Assembly: GCF_002007105.1 (NCBI RefSeq) | Contig: NZ_MVBC01000002.1 | Coordinates: forward strand, 248,001 to 312,000 | DNA length: 64,000 bases | Origin: Hymenobacter sp. CRA2 | GTDB taxonomy: Bacteria > Bacteroidota > Bacteroidia > Cytophagales > Hymenobacteraceae | Direction: 5' to 3' | Shown: positions 25,633 through 34,978 of the stretch, in pieces | Layout: each line of letters opens with the position of its first letter | Numbering within the stretch: position 1 is the stretch's first letter | Notes under the pieces: model-generated | The model's input: only the letters and a program-made list of their open reading frames with translations | What the model was told of the DNA's origin: nothing | Database searches by the model: none | Made by a program: the position numbers and the translations under genes

Positions 25633-28449
25633 TTGACTACCCCCACCCTATTGCTTCGCCGCTGGCTGCTGCTGACGGCCCCTCTGCTGGGGTTGCTGGC
25701 TGGCTGTGCTCAGTCGGAAAAAGCCCCCACCTACCGCATCGGCTTCTCGCAGTGTAGCACCGTCGGGCCCTGGCGCAAGGACATGCTGGCCGGCATGGAG
25801 CGCGAGCTGACCTTCCACCCCGAGGTGGAGCTGCGCATGCTCGACGCGCACGACAACAGCCAGGTGCAGCAGCAGCAAATCCGCGAGCTGCTGCGCGACG
25901 GCATCGACCTGCTCATCGTCTCGCCCTACGAGTCGGGGCCCGTCACGCCCGCCGTGGAAGAGGCGTTCCGCCGGGGCATTCCGGTAGTGCTGCTCGACCG
26001 CCGCACCGCCTCGCCGCAGTACACGGCCTACGTCGGCGGCGACAACCTGGAAGTCGGGCAGACGGCCGCTCGCTACGCCGCCCGGCTGCTTCGCCAGCAC
26101 GCCCAGGCCCTGGAAGTGCTGGGCACGCCCGGCTCCTCCGCCACCACCGACCGCCACCGCGGCTTCGTGCAGGGCCTCTCGGCTTACCCCGGCATGCGCC
26201 TCGTGGGCCAGGTGACGGGCCACTGGAAGGAAAAGCCGCTGCCCGAGCTGACCAAGCTGCTACAGGCGCACCCCGACGTGACGCTGATTTTTGCCCAGAA
26301 CGACGCCATGGGCCGCGCCGCCTACCAGGCGTGCCAGGAGCTGGGCCGCACCAAGCAGGTGCGCATCATCGGCGTTGACGGGCTGGCGGGCCACAACGAG
26401 GGCATCGACCTGGTGCAGCGCGGCGTGCTCGACGCTTCGGTGCTCTACTCGCCCGGCGGCGAAGAGGCCATTCGCACGGCGCTGAAGATTCTGAAGAAGC
26501 AGCCTTACAAGCGCGAAAACACCCTCGGCACGCTGGTCATCGACTCCACCAACGTGGTGAGCATGCAGCAGCAGACCGACAAAATGGTGAGCCAGCAGGA
26601 GGACATTCTGCGCCAGCAAGGGCTGCTGCGCACCCTGCGCGCCACTTACGGCCGGCAGCAAACGGTGCTCTACGGCCTGGTGGTGTCCTTGCTCGGGGCG
26701 TTGGTGCTCGGGGCCGTGGCGCTGAAATCGGCCCGGCGCAACCGACAAATCAACCAGCAGCTGGCATTGCGCAACGCCGAAATCGACGCCATCAACCACC
26801 AGCTGGTGGCGCAGAACGAGGAAATCAGCTCGCAGCGCAACCAGCTGGAGGCCATGGCCGCCCAGGCCCGCGCCGATACCGAAGCCAAGCTGCGCTTCTT
26901 CACCAACTTCTCGCACGAGCTGCGCACGCCGCTCACCCTCATCCTGGGCCCGGTGGAGGAGCTGCTCACCAGCGGCCAGCAACTCACCGCCCCCCAGCGC
27001 CACGACCTGGGCCTGGTGCGCCGCAACGCCCAGCGTCTGCTCCAGCTGGTGAATCAGCTGCTCGACTTCCGCAAGCTGGAGGTGGGCAAGATGCCGGTGC
27101 GCGCCACCGAGGGCAACCTCGTGGCCTTCGTGCGTGACATCGTGGACGCCTTCGAGAAGCCGGCCCGCCTGCGCGGCCTGCGCCTGCGCTTCGAGGCCGC
27201 CGAGCCGGTGCTTATGGCCTGGTTCGACGCCAACGTGCTCGACAAGGTGTTCTTCAACCTGCTCAGCAACGCGCTGAAATTCACGCCCGACGGCGGGCAG
27301 ATTACCATCAGCCTGCAGCCCGCCGACCAGGGCCGCCGCCTGCGCGTGAGCTTCGCCGACACCGGCCGGGGCATCAGCGAGCAGGACCGCGCCCACATCT
27401 TCGAGTGGTTTTACCAGGGCGAGCAGGGCGCCGTGGCCAAGGGCTCGGGCATGGGCCTGGCCTTGGCCCAGGGCCTGGCCCGCCTGCACCAGGGCGAGCT
27501 GACCTTCAGCAGCCAGCCGGGCAAGGGCAGCACCTTCGTGGTGACGCTGCCGCGTGAGCTGCCCGCGGCCCTGCGCGCCGGCAGCGCCGAGCCGGCCACC
27601 TTCGTAGCCGACGAGCTAAAACCCTGGCCCACTGACCTGGACGACGCGCCGGAGGCTGTTAGCAGTCCGGCCGAAGTAACCGAGACGCTGGTACTCGTCA
27701 TCGAGGACAACCCCGAGGTGAACGACTTCCTGGCCCGCAAGCTGGGCTCGGCCTACCAGGTGCGCACCGCCGCCGACGGGCACTCCGGCTTCCGGCTGGC
27801 CACGGAGCTGATTCCGGACCTCATCGTGTGCGACGTGATGATGCCCGGCCTGAGCGGGCTGGAAGTGGTGCAGCAACTGCGCGACGACTGGCGCACCTCG
27901 CACATCCCCGTCATCATGCTCACGGCCCGCAACGCGCCCGAGCAGCAGCTGGAAGGCGTGCAGGCCGGTGCCGACGTGTACCTGACCAAGCCCTTCAACC
28001 CGGCCTTTCTGCTCGAGAGTGTGCGCACACTCATGGCCAACCGCGCCCGGCAGCGCGAGCATTTCCGCCGGGAGCTGTCGGTGGATACGGCCACGGTGGC
28101 CCCGAGCAATCCGGACCAGAAATTTCTGAGCGACCTGACGGCCATCGTGGAGGCAAACCTGACCAAAACCGACCTATCGGTGGAGGAAGTGGCGCGCGGC
28201 CTGGGCATCTCGCGCATGCAGCTTTACCGCAAAGTCAAGGCGCTGCTGGGCACCGGCGTTACGGACTTTATTCAGGGGCTGCGCCTGACCAAAGCGCGCG
28301 AGCTGCTGCTTGATGACTCACTCACCATTGCCGACGTGGCCTACGAGCTGGGCTTCTCCTCGCCTTCCTACTTTTCCAGCAGCTTCAAGGCGCGCTACCA
28401 GATTTCCCCCTCCGAGTTTCGGACGCTACACATAGCCCCGCAGCACTGA
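25633..28449 (+). CDS. Hybrid two-component system protein with sugar-binding sensor
   Basis: 938 aa in one chain. A lipobox-like LLAGC (Cys25) ends the signal; residues about 33-310 are a LacI/PBP1-type sugar-binding domain (YRIGFSQCSTVGPWRKDM; VVLLDRRTASPQYTAYVGGD). One membrane helix (about 344-366), a coiled coil, a HisKA domain with phospho-acceptor H428 in FSHELRTPLT, a HATPase domain, a receiver domain with D734 (VCDVMMPG) and an AraC-type HTH at the end follow. It should sense an oligosaccharide in the periplasm and switch on the PUL just downstream. Start is TTG (25633), since it alone includes the signal segment. Terminator follows at 28479. Confidence 0.92.
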   Translation: MTTPTLLLRRWLLLTAPLLGLLAGCAQSEKAPTYRIGFSQCSTVGPWRKDMLAGMERELTFHPEVELRMLDAHDNSQVQQQQIRELLRDGIDLLIVSPYESGPVTPAVEEAFRRGIPVVLLDRRTASPQYTAYVGGDNLEVGQTAARYAARLLRQHAQALEVLGTPGSSATTDRHRGFVQGLSAYPGMRLVGQVTGHWKEKPLPELTKLLQAHPDVTLIFAQNDAMGRAAYQACQELGRTKQVRIIGVDGLAGHNEGIDLVQRGVLDASVLYSPGGEEAIRTALKILKKQPYKRENTLGTLVIDSTNVVSMQQQTDKMVSQQEDILRQQGLLRTLRATYGRQQTVLYGLVVSLLGALVLGAVALKSARRNRQINQQLALRNAEIDAINHQLVAQNEEISSQRNQLEAMAAQARADTEAKLRFFTNFSHELRTPLTLILGPVEELLTSGQQLTAPQRHDLGLVRRNAQRLLQLVNQLLDFRKLEVGKMPVRATEGNLVAFVRDIVDAFEKPARLRGLRLRFEAAEPVLMAWFDANVLDKVFFNLLSNALKFTPDGGQITISLQPADQGRRLRVSFADTGRGISEQDRAHIFEWFYQGEQGAVAKGSGMGLALAQGLARLHQGELTFSSQPGKGSTFVVTLPRELPAALRAGSAEPATFVADELKPWPTDLDDAPEAVSSPAEVTETLVLVIEDNPEVNDFLARKLGSAYQVRTAADGHSGFRLATELIPDLIVCDVMMPGLSGLEVVQQLRDDWRTSHIPVIMLTARNAPEQQLEGVQAGADVYLTKPFNPAFLLESVRTLMANRARQREHFRRELSVDTATVAPSNPDQKFLSDLTAIVEANLTKTDLSVEEVARGLGISRMQLYRKVKALLGTGVTDFIQGLRLTKARELLLDDSLTIADVAYELGFSSPSYFSSSFKARYQISPSEFRTLHIAPQH

Positions 28450-28478
28450 AATAATTTCGCAAGCGCTGCAACAAAAGC

Positions 28479-28511
28479 AAAAGCCCGGCCTGTAGCAGGC
28501 CGGGCTTTTTC
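28479..28511 (+). terminator. Intrinsic terminator after the hybrid sensor gene
   Basis: AAGCCCGGCCTG/CAGGCCGGGCTT with a short loop then a T-run. It separates regulator from the susC transcript, so the two are independent units. Confidence 0.88.
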
Positions 28512-28642
28512 AATTTATACTACCTGATTAACTGATAGTTAGCTAAAAGTTAAGGTGTGAACGGATTTTGAAAGAAATCAGCAAGTGCCAGCGCGCCGCC
28601 CCGGTGACATTTGCACAGTGAGTTCCGCCTAGGGCACAATGC

Positions 28643-28656
28643 CGCAAACGATTGCG
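28643..28656. promoter_or_regulatory. Near-palindrome upstream of susC, possible operator
   Basis: CGCAAACGATTGCG matches its own reverse complement at 12 of 14 positions and has a central CG, as LacI-type operators often do. It lies 140 bp before the susC start in the 346-bp gene-free stretch. A weak -7-like GACATTTG occurs about 40 bp earlier. Binding by the AraC domain of the hybrid sensor or by another regulator is speculative. Confidence 0.3.
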
Positions 28657-28795
28657 CACCCGCTCCCAGCCCGGCCGCTTCTCCCCCGAGCCGCCGCGCC
28701 GCCTCTTTCGGCCGGGCTCCAGCGCCCCTCCCACCCCCGCCTTGACCACTTCTCCAGACACACTTTTCTCCTGTCCCACCATCACTCCTCACTCC

Positions 28796-31700
28796 ATGTC
28801 GTCACGTCTACGATTCCCACACGGGCGGCCTTTCGCGCAAAGGCTCCTCGTCCCGACGCTGAGCGGAATTCTTCTTACCAGCCTGGTGCTGGCCCAGCCG
28901 ACCCTGGCCGCGGGCGAGGCCGATCTGTTGGCTAAATCGACCGTCGTGCAGAACGGGCCCGTGTCGGGCCGCGTGCTCGACGACAAGGGCCAGCCCATGC
29001 CCGGCGCCACGGTGGTGGTGGAAGGCACCACGCTCGGCAGCGCCACGGCCGCCGACGGCTCTTACTTTATCCAGAACGTGCCGGCCGGGCCGCACACGCT
29101 TATCATCTCGTCGGTGGGCTTCAGCACGGTGCGGGTGCCCATCACGGTGACGGCCGGCCAGCCCACGCAGGTGGCCTCGGCTACCCTGGCCGAAAGCACC
29201 CAGGGTCTGGGCGAAGTGGTAGTGGTGGGCTACGGTACCCAGTCGCGGGCCAACGTGACCACGGCCATTTCCTCGGTGAACGGCACCGAACTGGCCCGCC
29301 AGACGGTGGCTGGCTTCGACCAGGCGCTGCAGGGCAAGGTGCCCGGCGTGCAGGTGACGGCGCCTTCGGGGGCTCCGGGCTCGGGCATCAACGTGCAGAT
29401 CCGCGGCAACAACTCCTTCAGCCTCACTAACTCACCGCTGTACGTCATCGACGGGGTGCCGGTGCTGCCGACCTACGACCGGGAAGTGGGCGTGGGCAAC
29501 CAGCGGCCCAACCCGCTGAACACCATCAACCCCTCCGACATCGAGAGCATCGACGTGCTGAAGGATGCGGCGGCGGCGGCCATCTACGGCCTGCGCGCCT
29601 CCAACGGCGTGGTGGTCATCACCACCAAGCGCGGCAAAGCGGGCAAGCCCGAAATCAGCTTCAACGCCTACACCGGCGTGCAGCAGCTGCGCAAGAAGAT
29701 TGACCTGCTGAACGCCAATGAATTCGCGGCCTACTTCAACGACGCCCAGCGCGCCGCGGGCCGGGACATCAACCAAGCCAACCAGGGCTTCCCGGACCTG
29801 AACAACCTGCCGCCCTACGACACGGACTGGCAGGATCAGATTTTCCGCCAGGCCGGCATGCAGAACTACCAGATAGCGGCCCGTGGCGGCTCGGACAAGA
29901 CGAAATACTACATCTCGGGCGGGTACTTCAATCAGAAGGGCATCATCCTGAACTCGGGCTTCAACCGCTACACCTTCAAGCTGAACCTGGACCAGCAGAT
30001 GACGGACCGGTTCCGGGTGGGCACCAGCCTGAACCTGAGCCGCACCCAGAACAACAACTCGGTGCGCTCGGAGCTGGGCCTGGGCAACTCCGGCGTCATT
30101 GCCGGGGCGCTGGCGTACATCCCCACGGTGCCCGTGCGCACCGCCACCGGCGCTTACAGCACCAACCCCTTCCTGCTGCTCGACAACCCGGTGGGCAACC
30201 TGCTGGAAACGCGCAACAAAGCCAACATCTACCAGGCCATCGGCAATGTGTACGCCGAGCTGGACGTGCTCAAGAACCTGACCTTCCGCAGCCAGGCCAG
30301 CATCGACTTCCGCTCGCAGATCGAGAACCAGTTTCAGACGCGCGAGTACCCGGGCACGGCGGCCTCGGCCAACCGCGGCCGGTCCCAGACGGGCACCAAC
30401 CAGCAGACCATCTGGCTGATCGAAAACACGCTGACCTACAACCCCGAGCTGGGCGAGCGGCACCACCTGACGCTGCTGGCGGGCCAGTCGGCGCAGGAGT
30501 CGGACCGCTTCACCTCGGGCGCCAATACGTCGAACTTCTCCAATAACGCGGTGCCCTTCCTGCAGGCCGGCACCGTAATCAGCACCCCGTACACCTACCA
30601 GGACCAGTGGGGGCTGATGTCGTTCTTTGGCCGCGCCATTTACAACTACGACCAGCGCTACCTGCTGACGGCCAGCCTGCGCGCCGATGGCTCCTCGCGC
30701 TTCGGCAAGGGCAACCGCTTCGGCTATTTCCCGGCCGTGAGCCTGGGCTGGCGCGTGGCCAGGGAAACCTTCTTCCCGCAGAGCGCGGCCGTGAGCGACC
30801 TGAAGCTGCGCGTCAGCTACGGGGCAGTGGGCAACTCCGAAATCGGGCCCTACGACCGGTTCCCGACCTACACCCCCGGGGCCAGCTACGCCGGGGCGGG
30901 CGGCATCGTGGGCGGCGTGGCGCCGGGCCGGGTGGGCAACGCCGACGTGGCCTGGGAAAGCACCTACCAGCTGAATGCCGGCATTGACCTGGGCCTGGTA
31001 AAAGACCGCCTGCTGCTGACCCTGGACGCCTACCGCAAGCGCACGGACAACCTGCTGCAAAACGTGCCGCTGCCCGTCAGCACGGGTGTCAACCCGCTGG
31101 AGGTTATCGGCAACGTGGGGGAAATCGAGAACAAGGGCCTGGAGTTCGGCCTGACCAGCACCAACGTGCGCAGCAACGACAACGGCTTCAACTGGACCAC
31201 CAACGCCAACATTTCGCTGAACCGCAACAAGGTTATCGACCTGGGCCAGCTGCGCAACGAGCAAAACCAGCTGGTAGACCGCGAAATCATCAACTCCAAC
31301 GGCTACACCATTACCCGCAAGGGCGAGCCGCTGGGCTCCTTCTACGGCTACGTGGTGGAGGGCATTTTCCAGACGCAGGATGAGATTCGCAACCACGCCG
31401 TGCAGCAAACCGGCACCAACTCCTCCAACAGCACCGCCCCGGGCGACCTGAAGTTCAAGGACCTGAACGGCGACAACGTTATCAACGGCTCGGACCGCAC
31501 CATCATCGGCAACCCGAACCCGAAGTTTATCTACGGCCTGACCAACAACCTGAGCTGGAAAGGCGTGGAGCTGAGCTTCTTCTTCCAAGGCTCGCAGGGC
31601 AACGACATCTACAACGAAAACCGGCGCACCATCGAGGGCCTGAACGGGCCTTACAACCAGACCCGGGCCGTGCTGAACCGCTGGACGCCCACCAACACGA

Positions 31701-32032
31701 ACACGGACATTCCGCGCGCCATCACCGGCGACCCGAACCAGAACGCCTCCGGCGGCCGCGGCGTGTCGACGCGCTTTATCGAGGATGGCTCCTACCTGCG
31801 CCTCAAGAACGTGACCCTGGCCTACACCCTGCCCAGCAGCGTGCTGCAGCCCGTGCACCTGAGCAACGTGCGCCTGTACGTGACGGGGCAAAATCTGCTG
31901 ACCTGGACCAACTACTCCGGCTACGACCCCGAGGTTAGCGCCGACCCCTTCTCGGCCACCGGCTTCGGCCGCGACCTGGGCGTGTACCCGCAGGCCCGCA
32001 CCTACACCGTCGGCATCAACGCCTCCTTCTAA
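28796..32032 (+). CDS. susC: SusC/RagA family TonB-linked outer-membrane transporter
   Basis: 1078 aa. After the signal peptide comes a CarboxypepD_reg-like domain (VSGRVLDDKGQPMPGATVVV), the TonB-box-like GLGEVVVVGYGTQ, the SusC signature plug (VTAPSGAPGSGINVQIRGNN; LYVIDGVPV; DIESIDVLKDAAAAAIYGLR; SNGVVVITTKRG) and a 22-strand barrel ending in an aromatic residue (TYTVGINASF). With SusD it forms the pedal-bin complex that imports oligosaccharides using TonB energy. The ATG at 28796 is the first giving a usable signal peptide. It is the first gene of the PUL operon, 26 bp before susD. Confidence 0.96.
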   Translation: MSSRLRFPHGRPFAQRLLVPTLSGILLTSLVLAQPTLAAGEADLLAKSTVVQNGPVSGRVLDDKGQPMPGATVVVEGTTLGSATAADGSYFIQNVPAGPHTLIISSVGFSTVRVPITVTAGQPTQVASATLAESTQGLGEVVVVGYGTQSRANVTTAISSVNGTELARQTVAGFDQALQGKVPGVQVTAPSGAPGSGINVQIRGNNSFSLTNSPLYVIDGVPVLPTYDREVGVGNQRPNPLNTINPSDIESIDVLKDAAAAAIYGLRASNGVVVITTKRGKAGKPEISFNAYTGVQQLRKKIDLLNANEFAAYFNDAQRAAGRDINQANQGFPDLNNLPPYDTDWQDQIFRQAGMQNYQIAARGGSDKTKYYISGGYFNQKGIILNSGFNRYTFKLNLDQQMTDRFRVGTSLNLSRTQNNNSVRSELGLGNSGVIAGALAYIPTVPVRTATGAYSTNPFLLLDNPVGNLLETRNKANIYQAIGNVYAELDVLKNLTFRSQASIDFRSQIENQFQTREYPGTAASANRGRSQTGTNQQTIWLIENTLTYNPELGERHHLTLLAGQSAQESDRFTSGANTSNFSNNAVPFLQAGTVISTPYTYQDQWGLMSFFGRAIYNYDQRYLLTASLRADGSSRFGKGNRFGYFPAVSLGWRVARETFFPQSAAVSDLKLRVSYGAVGNSEIGPYDRFPTYTPGASYAGAGGIVGGVAPGRVGNADVAWESTYQLNAGIDLGLVKDRLLLTLDAYRKRTDNLLQNVPLPVSTGVNPLEVIGNVGEIENKGLEFGLTSTNVRSNDNGFNWTTNANISLNRNKVIDLGQLRNEQNQLVDREIINSNGYTITRKGEPLGSFYGYVVEGIFQTQDEIRNHAVQQTGTNSSNSTAPGDLKFKDLNGDNVINGSDRTIIGNPNPKFIYGLTNNLSWKGVELSFFFQGSQGNDIYNENRRTIEGLNGPYNQTRAVLNRWTPTNTNTDIPRAITGDPNQNASGGRGVSTRFIEDGSYLRLKNVTLAYTLPSSVLQPVHLSNVRLYVTGQNLLTWTNYSGYDPEVSADPFSATGFGRDLGVYPQARTYTVGINASF

Positions 32033-32058
32033 TTCCCCGCCCCTTGCCTTTCCCGACC

Positions 32059-33543
32059 GTGAAAAAGACCCTCATTCCCGTTTTGGCCCTGATGCTGCTG
32101 GGTACCGGCTGCAACATCCTGGACAAGGACCCGCTGACCACCATCGCGCCGGCCAACTTCTTTAAGAATGCCGACGACGCCGAAGCCAGCATCACCGCCG
32201 TGTACGACGTGCTGCAGTTCACCGGCGCCTATGGCCAGGATATGAACGTGGTGGGCGAAATGCCCTCGGACAACTGCACCACCACCAACAACGACGTCAA
32301 CGCGATGGAGCGCATCATCTGGACGCCGACGACGAGCCAGGTGAACAACGTGTTCCGCGACATGTACATCGGCATCAACCGCGCCAACGCCGTCATCAAG
32401 TACGTGCCCGGCGTGGATATGCCCGCCGAACGCCGCGACCAGATTCTGGGCGAGGCCCGGTTTCTGCGGGCCCTGTTTTACTTCAACCTGGTGCGCCTCT
32501 ACGGGGGCGTATCCATGCGCCTAGAACCGGTAGAGAGCAACGCGCAGGAAGTGGTATCCGTGGCCCGTGCCACGCCGGAGCAGGTGTACGCCCAGATTGT
32601 GGACGACCTGGGCCAGGCCGAAAACCTGGTGGCCACGAGCCAGGGCACGCTGAACGGCACCCGCGTCAATAAGCCGACGGTAAATGCCCTGCAGGCCAAG
32701 GTGTACCTGACCATGCGCCAATGGAGCGACGCTGCCACGGCCGCCAACAAGGTCATCACCTCGAACGTGGCGTCGCTGATGGCCACGCCCAAGGCCCTGT
32801 ACCCGCCCGAAAACAAGGGGGAGTCCATCTTCGAGGTGCAGTTTGCTGGCACCGCCGACGGGGGCTTCCTGCTGCCCGACCTGGTGCTGCCCGCGCCGCC
32901 GGCCTCGTACTCCTTCCAGAAGTTCAACATCCCGACGCTGTTCCGCACCGGCACCAGCGCCCAACCCACCGACCTGACCTCGGTGGTGGATACCCTCAAC
33001 GACCTGCGCTGGAAGTACGTGGGCACCACCGACGCCGGCCGGGACCACGTGAGCTACGTGGACAGCAAGCGCAGCGGCAACGACCGTGGGCCCTTCGTGT
33101 ACAAGTGGACGAGCACCCCGGTGCAGCCCTTCAACTCGGCCGACAACTACTACCTGCTGCGCCTGGCCGACGTGTACCTGATGTTCGCCGAAGCCAGCAA
33201 CGAGCAGAACGGCCCCAACGCGGATGCCCTCGGCCGCCTGAACAGCATCCGCACCCGCGCCGGGCTGCCCGCTCTCACCTTGGCGAACCTGGGCACCAAG
33301 GCGGCTTTCCGCAACGAAGTGGACAAGCAGCGCCGCCTGGAGCTGGCCTTCGAGGGTGAGCGGTGGTTTGACCTGCTGCGCTACGCCCGCCACAACCAGG
33401 CCGAAGCCAACGCCCACGCCGTGACGGCCCTGACCATCATTCAGCAGCAGAAAGGCACGGCCGATGCCAACTTCCTGCTGTTCCCGATTCCGCAGAGCGA
33501 GCTGAACAACAACGTCAACACGCAGCAAAACCCGGGCTTTTAA
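32059..33543 (+). CDS. susD: SusD/RagB surface glycan-binding lipoprotein
   Basis: 494 aa from a GTG at 32059 (VKKTLIPVLALMLLGTGCNILD); a TTG 15 bp earlier is possible but would add an unlikely extension before the positive charges. Lipobox LGTGC gives an outer-membrane lipoprotein. The SusD-like N-terminal region (NILDKDPLTTIAPANFF) and the C-terminal SusD/RagB repeats (YYLLRLADVYLMFAEASNE; LGRLNSIRTRAGLPAL; DKQRRLELAFEGERWFDLLR) are typical. It caps the SusC barrel and binds the glycan. Its gene lies 26 bp after susC. Confidence 0.95.
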   Translation: MKKTLIPVLALMLLGTGCNILDKDPLTTIAPANFFKNADDAEASITAVYDVLQFTGAYGQDMNVVGEMPSDNCTTTNNDVNAMERIIWTPTTSQVNNVFRDMYIGINRANAVIKYVPGVDMPAERRDQILGEARFLRALFYFNLVRLYGGVSMRLEPVESNAQEVVSVARATPEQVYAQIVDDLGQAENLVATSQGTLNGTRVNKPTVNALQAKVYLTMRQWSDAATAANKVITSNVASLMATPKALYPPENKGESIFEVQFAGTADGGFLLPDLVLPAPPASYSFQKFNIPTLFRTGTSAQPTDLTSVVDTLNDLRWKYVGTTDAGRDHVSYVDSKRSGNDRGPFVYKWTSTPVQPFNSADNYYLLRLADVYLMFAEASNEQNGPNADALGRLNSIRTRAGLPALTLANLGTKAAFRNEVDKQRRLELAFEGERWFDLLRYARHNQAEANAHAVTALTIIQQQKGTADANFLLFPIPQSELNNNVNTQQNPGF

Positions 33544-33564
33544 GCAGCGCGGCCGTTTCGGGAT

Positions 33565-33594
33565 GGGAGGCCGGAGGTGAGTGACTGGCCTCCC
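33565..33594 (+). terminator. Hairpin after susD, possible attenuator
   Basis: GGGAGGCC/GGCCTCCC stem with a 14-nt loop, 20 bp after the susD stop. No T-run follows, so a partial processing or attenuation element is more likely than a full terminator; such hairpins often sit after susCD and lower expression of downstream genes. Confidence 0.45.
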
Positions 33595-33677
33595 GTTCCA
33601 AAACGCTGCCTGCCGCCTTGGCCGCTCCGGCCTCTACAGAAGCCGGCGGCCACTTTTTCGAAATTCCCCTTTTCCCG

Positions 33678-34940
33678 ATGGCTGCTCCCATATTATCCAC
33701 CGCCCACGCCCCCGCCGCCACTGAAGCCGGTGCCCAGCCGCGCTATACCTCGGCGTTGTCGTCGTTGACGGTGCTGTTTTTCATGATGGGCTTCATCACC
33801 TGTCTGAACGACATCCTCATCCCGTACCTGAAGGCCATCTTCCAGCTGAGCTACGCCCAGGCCAACCTCATCAACCTGTGCTTCTTCGGGGCGTACTTTT
33901 TCATGGGCATTCCGGCCGGCTTGCTGGTGCAGCGCATCGGCTACAAAGGCGGTATGCTCACGGGGTTTGTGGTGGCAGCGCTGGGCTGCTTCCTATTTTA
34001 CCCGGCCGCCGACAGCCGCTCCTACCCCTTCTTTCTGGTGGCGCTGTTCGTGCTAGCTACCGGCGTGGTACTGTTGCAGGTAGCTGGCAATCCTTACGTA
34101 GCCGTGCTCGGTCCGGCCAAGTCGGCTCCGGCCCGCCTCACGCTTACGCAAGCCTTTAACTCGCTGGGCACCACGGTAGCGCCGCTGCTGGGCTCCGCCC
34201 TGATCCTCTCGCACCTGCCCGATCTGGACACGGCGTCGGCTGCGGCCATCGACGTGAAGGCGGTGCAAACGCCTTACCTGGCCATTGGGGCGGCGCTGCT
34301 AATTATCAGCGGTCTGCTGGCCATCCTGAAGCTGCCGCGCATTCAGCACGCCGCCGACCCTACTGACCACGCCGGCCGTCAGGCCTGGCACTTCCGCCAC
34401 CTCGTGCTCGGGGCCGTGGGCATCTTCGCCTACGTAGGCGGGGAAGTGGCCATCGGCTCGCACATCGTGAGCTACCTGCACCTGCCCGACGTGGCCGGCC
34501 TCGCGCCCAAAGTCGCTGGGGAGCAAGTGTCCTACTACTGGGGCGGGGCCATGGTCGGCCGTTTTATCGGGGCCTACCTGCTCAACAAAGTAAACCCCGG
34601 CCGCCTGCTGGCTCTCAATGCCGTGGGGGCCGTGGTGCTGGTGCTGATTTCGGTGCTGAGCACCGGGTCGGTGGCCATGTGGGCCCTGCTGGCCGTGGGG
34701 CTGATGAACAGCATCATGTTCGCCACCATTTTCACCCTGGCCGTGGCCGGGCTGGGCCGCCACACCGAGCAGGCCTCCGGGCTGCTGAACGTGGCCATCG
34801 TGGGCGGGGCCGTGGTGCCCATGCTCTTCGGCCTGGTGGCCGACGCCGCCTCGCTGCGCTGGGCCTTCGTGCTGCCCGTGCTCTGCTACGTCTACATCAT
34901 GTGGTACGGGCTGAAAGGCCACGTGCCGCAGCGGTCCTAA
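33678..34940 (+). CDS. FHS-type MFS sugar:H+ symporter
   Basis: 420 aa, twelve helices. The first helix region (LTVLFFMMGFITCLNDILIPYL) and FGAYFFMGIPAGLLVQRIGY match the fucose/glucose/galactose FucP-GluP group. It takes a monosaccharide from the periplasm into the cytoplasm. In this PUL it would import glucose or a small glycan released by the GH30 enzymes. The ATG at 33678 (MAAPILSTAHAPAATE) was preferred to the longer frame from 33618. Confidence 0.9.
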   Translation: MAAPILSTAHAPAATEAGAQPRYTSALSSLTVLFFMMGFITCLNDILIPYLKAIFQLSYAQANLINLCFFGAYFFMGIPAGLLVQRIGYKGGMLTGFVVAALGCFLFYPAADSRSYPFFLVALFVLATGVVLLQVAGNPYVAVLGPAKSAPARLTLTQAFNSLGTTVAPLLGSALILSHLPDLDTASAAAIDVKAVQTPYLAIGAALLIISGLLAILKLPRIQHAADPTDHAGRQAWHFRHLVLGAVGIFAYVGGEVAIGSHIVSYLHLPDVAGLAPKVAGEQVSYYWGGAMVGRFIGAYLLNKVNPGRLLALNAVGAVVLVLISVLSTGSVAMWALLAVGLMNSIMFATIFTLAVAGLGRHTEQASGLLNVAIVGGAVVPMLFGLVADAASLRWAFVLPVLCYVYIMWYGLKGHVPQRS

Positions 34941-34978
34941 CGGCCTACCTTTCCCTCCTGCCTTCCCTCCACCTGCGC

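Noticed and set aside
29432-31891. 819-aa minus-strand frame opposite susC
   Set aside because: Shadow of a conserved SusC gene; composition is unnatural.
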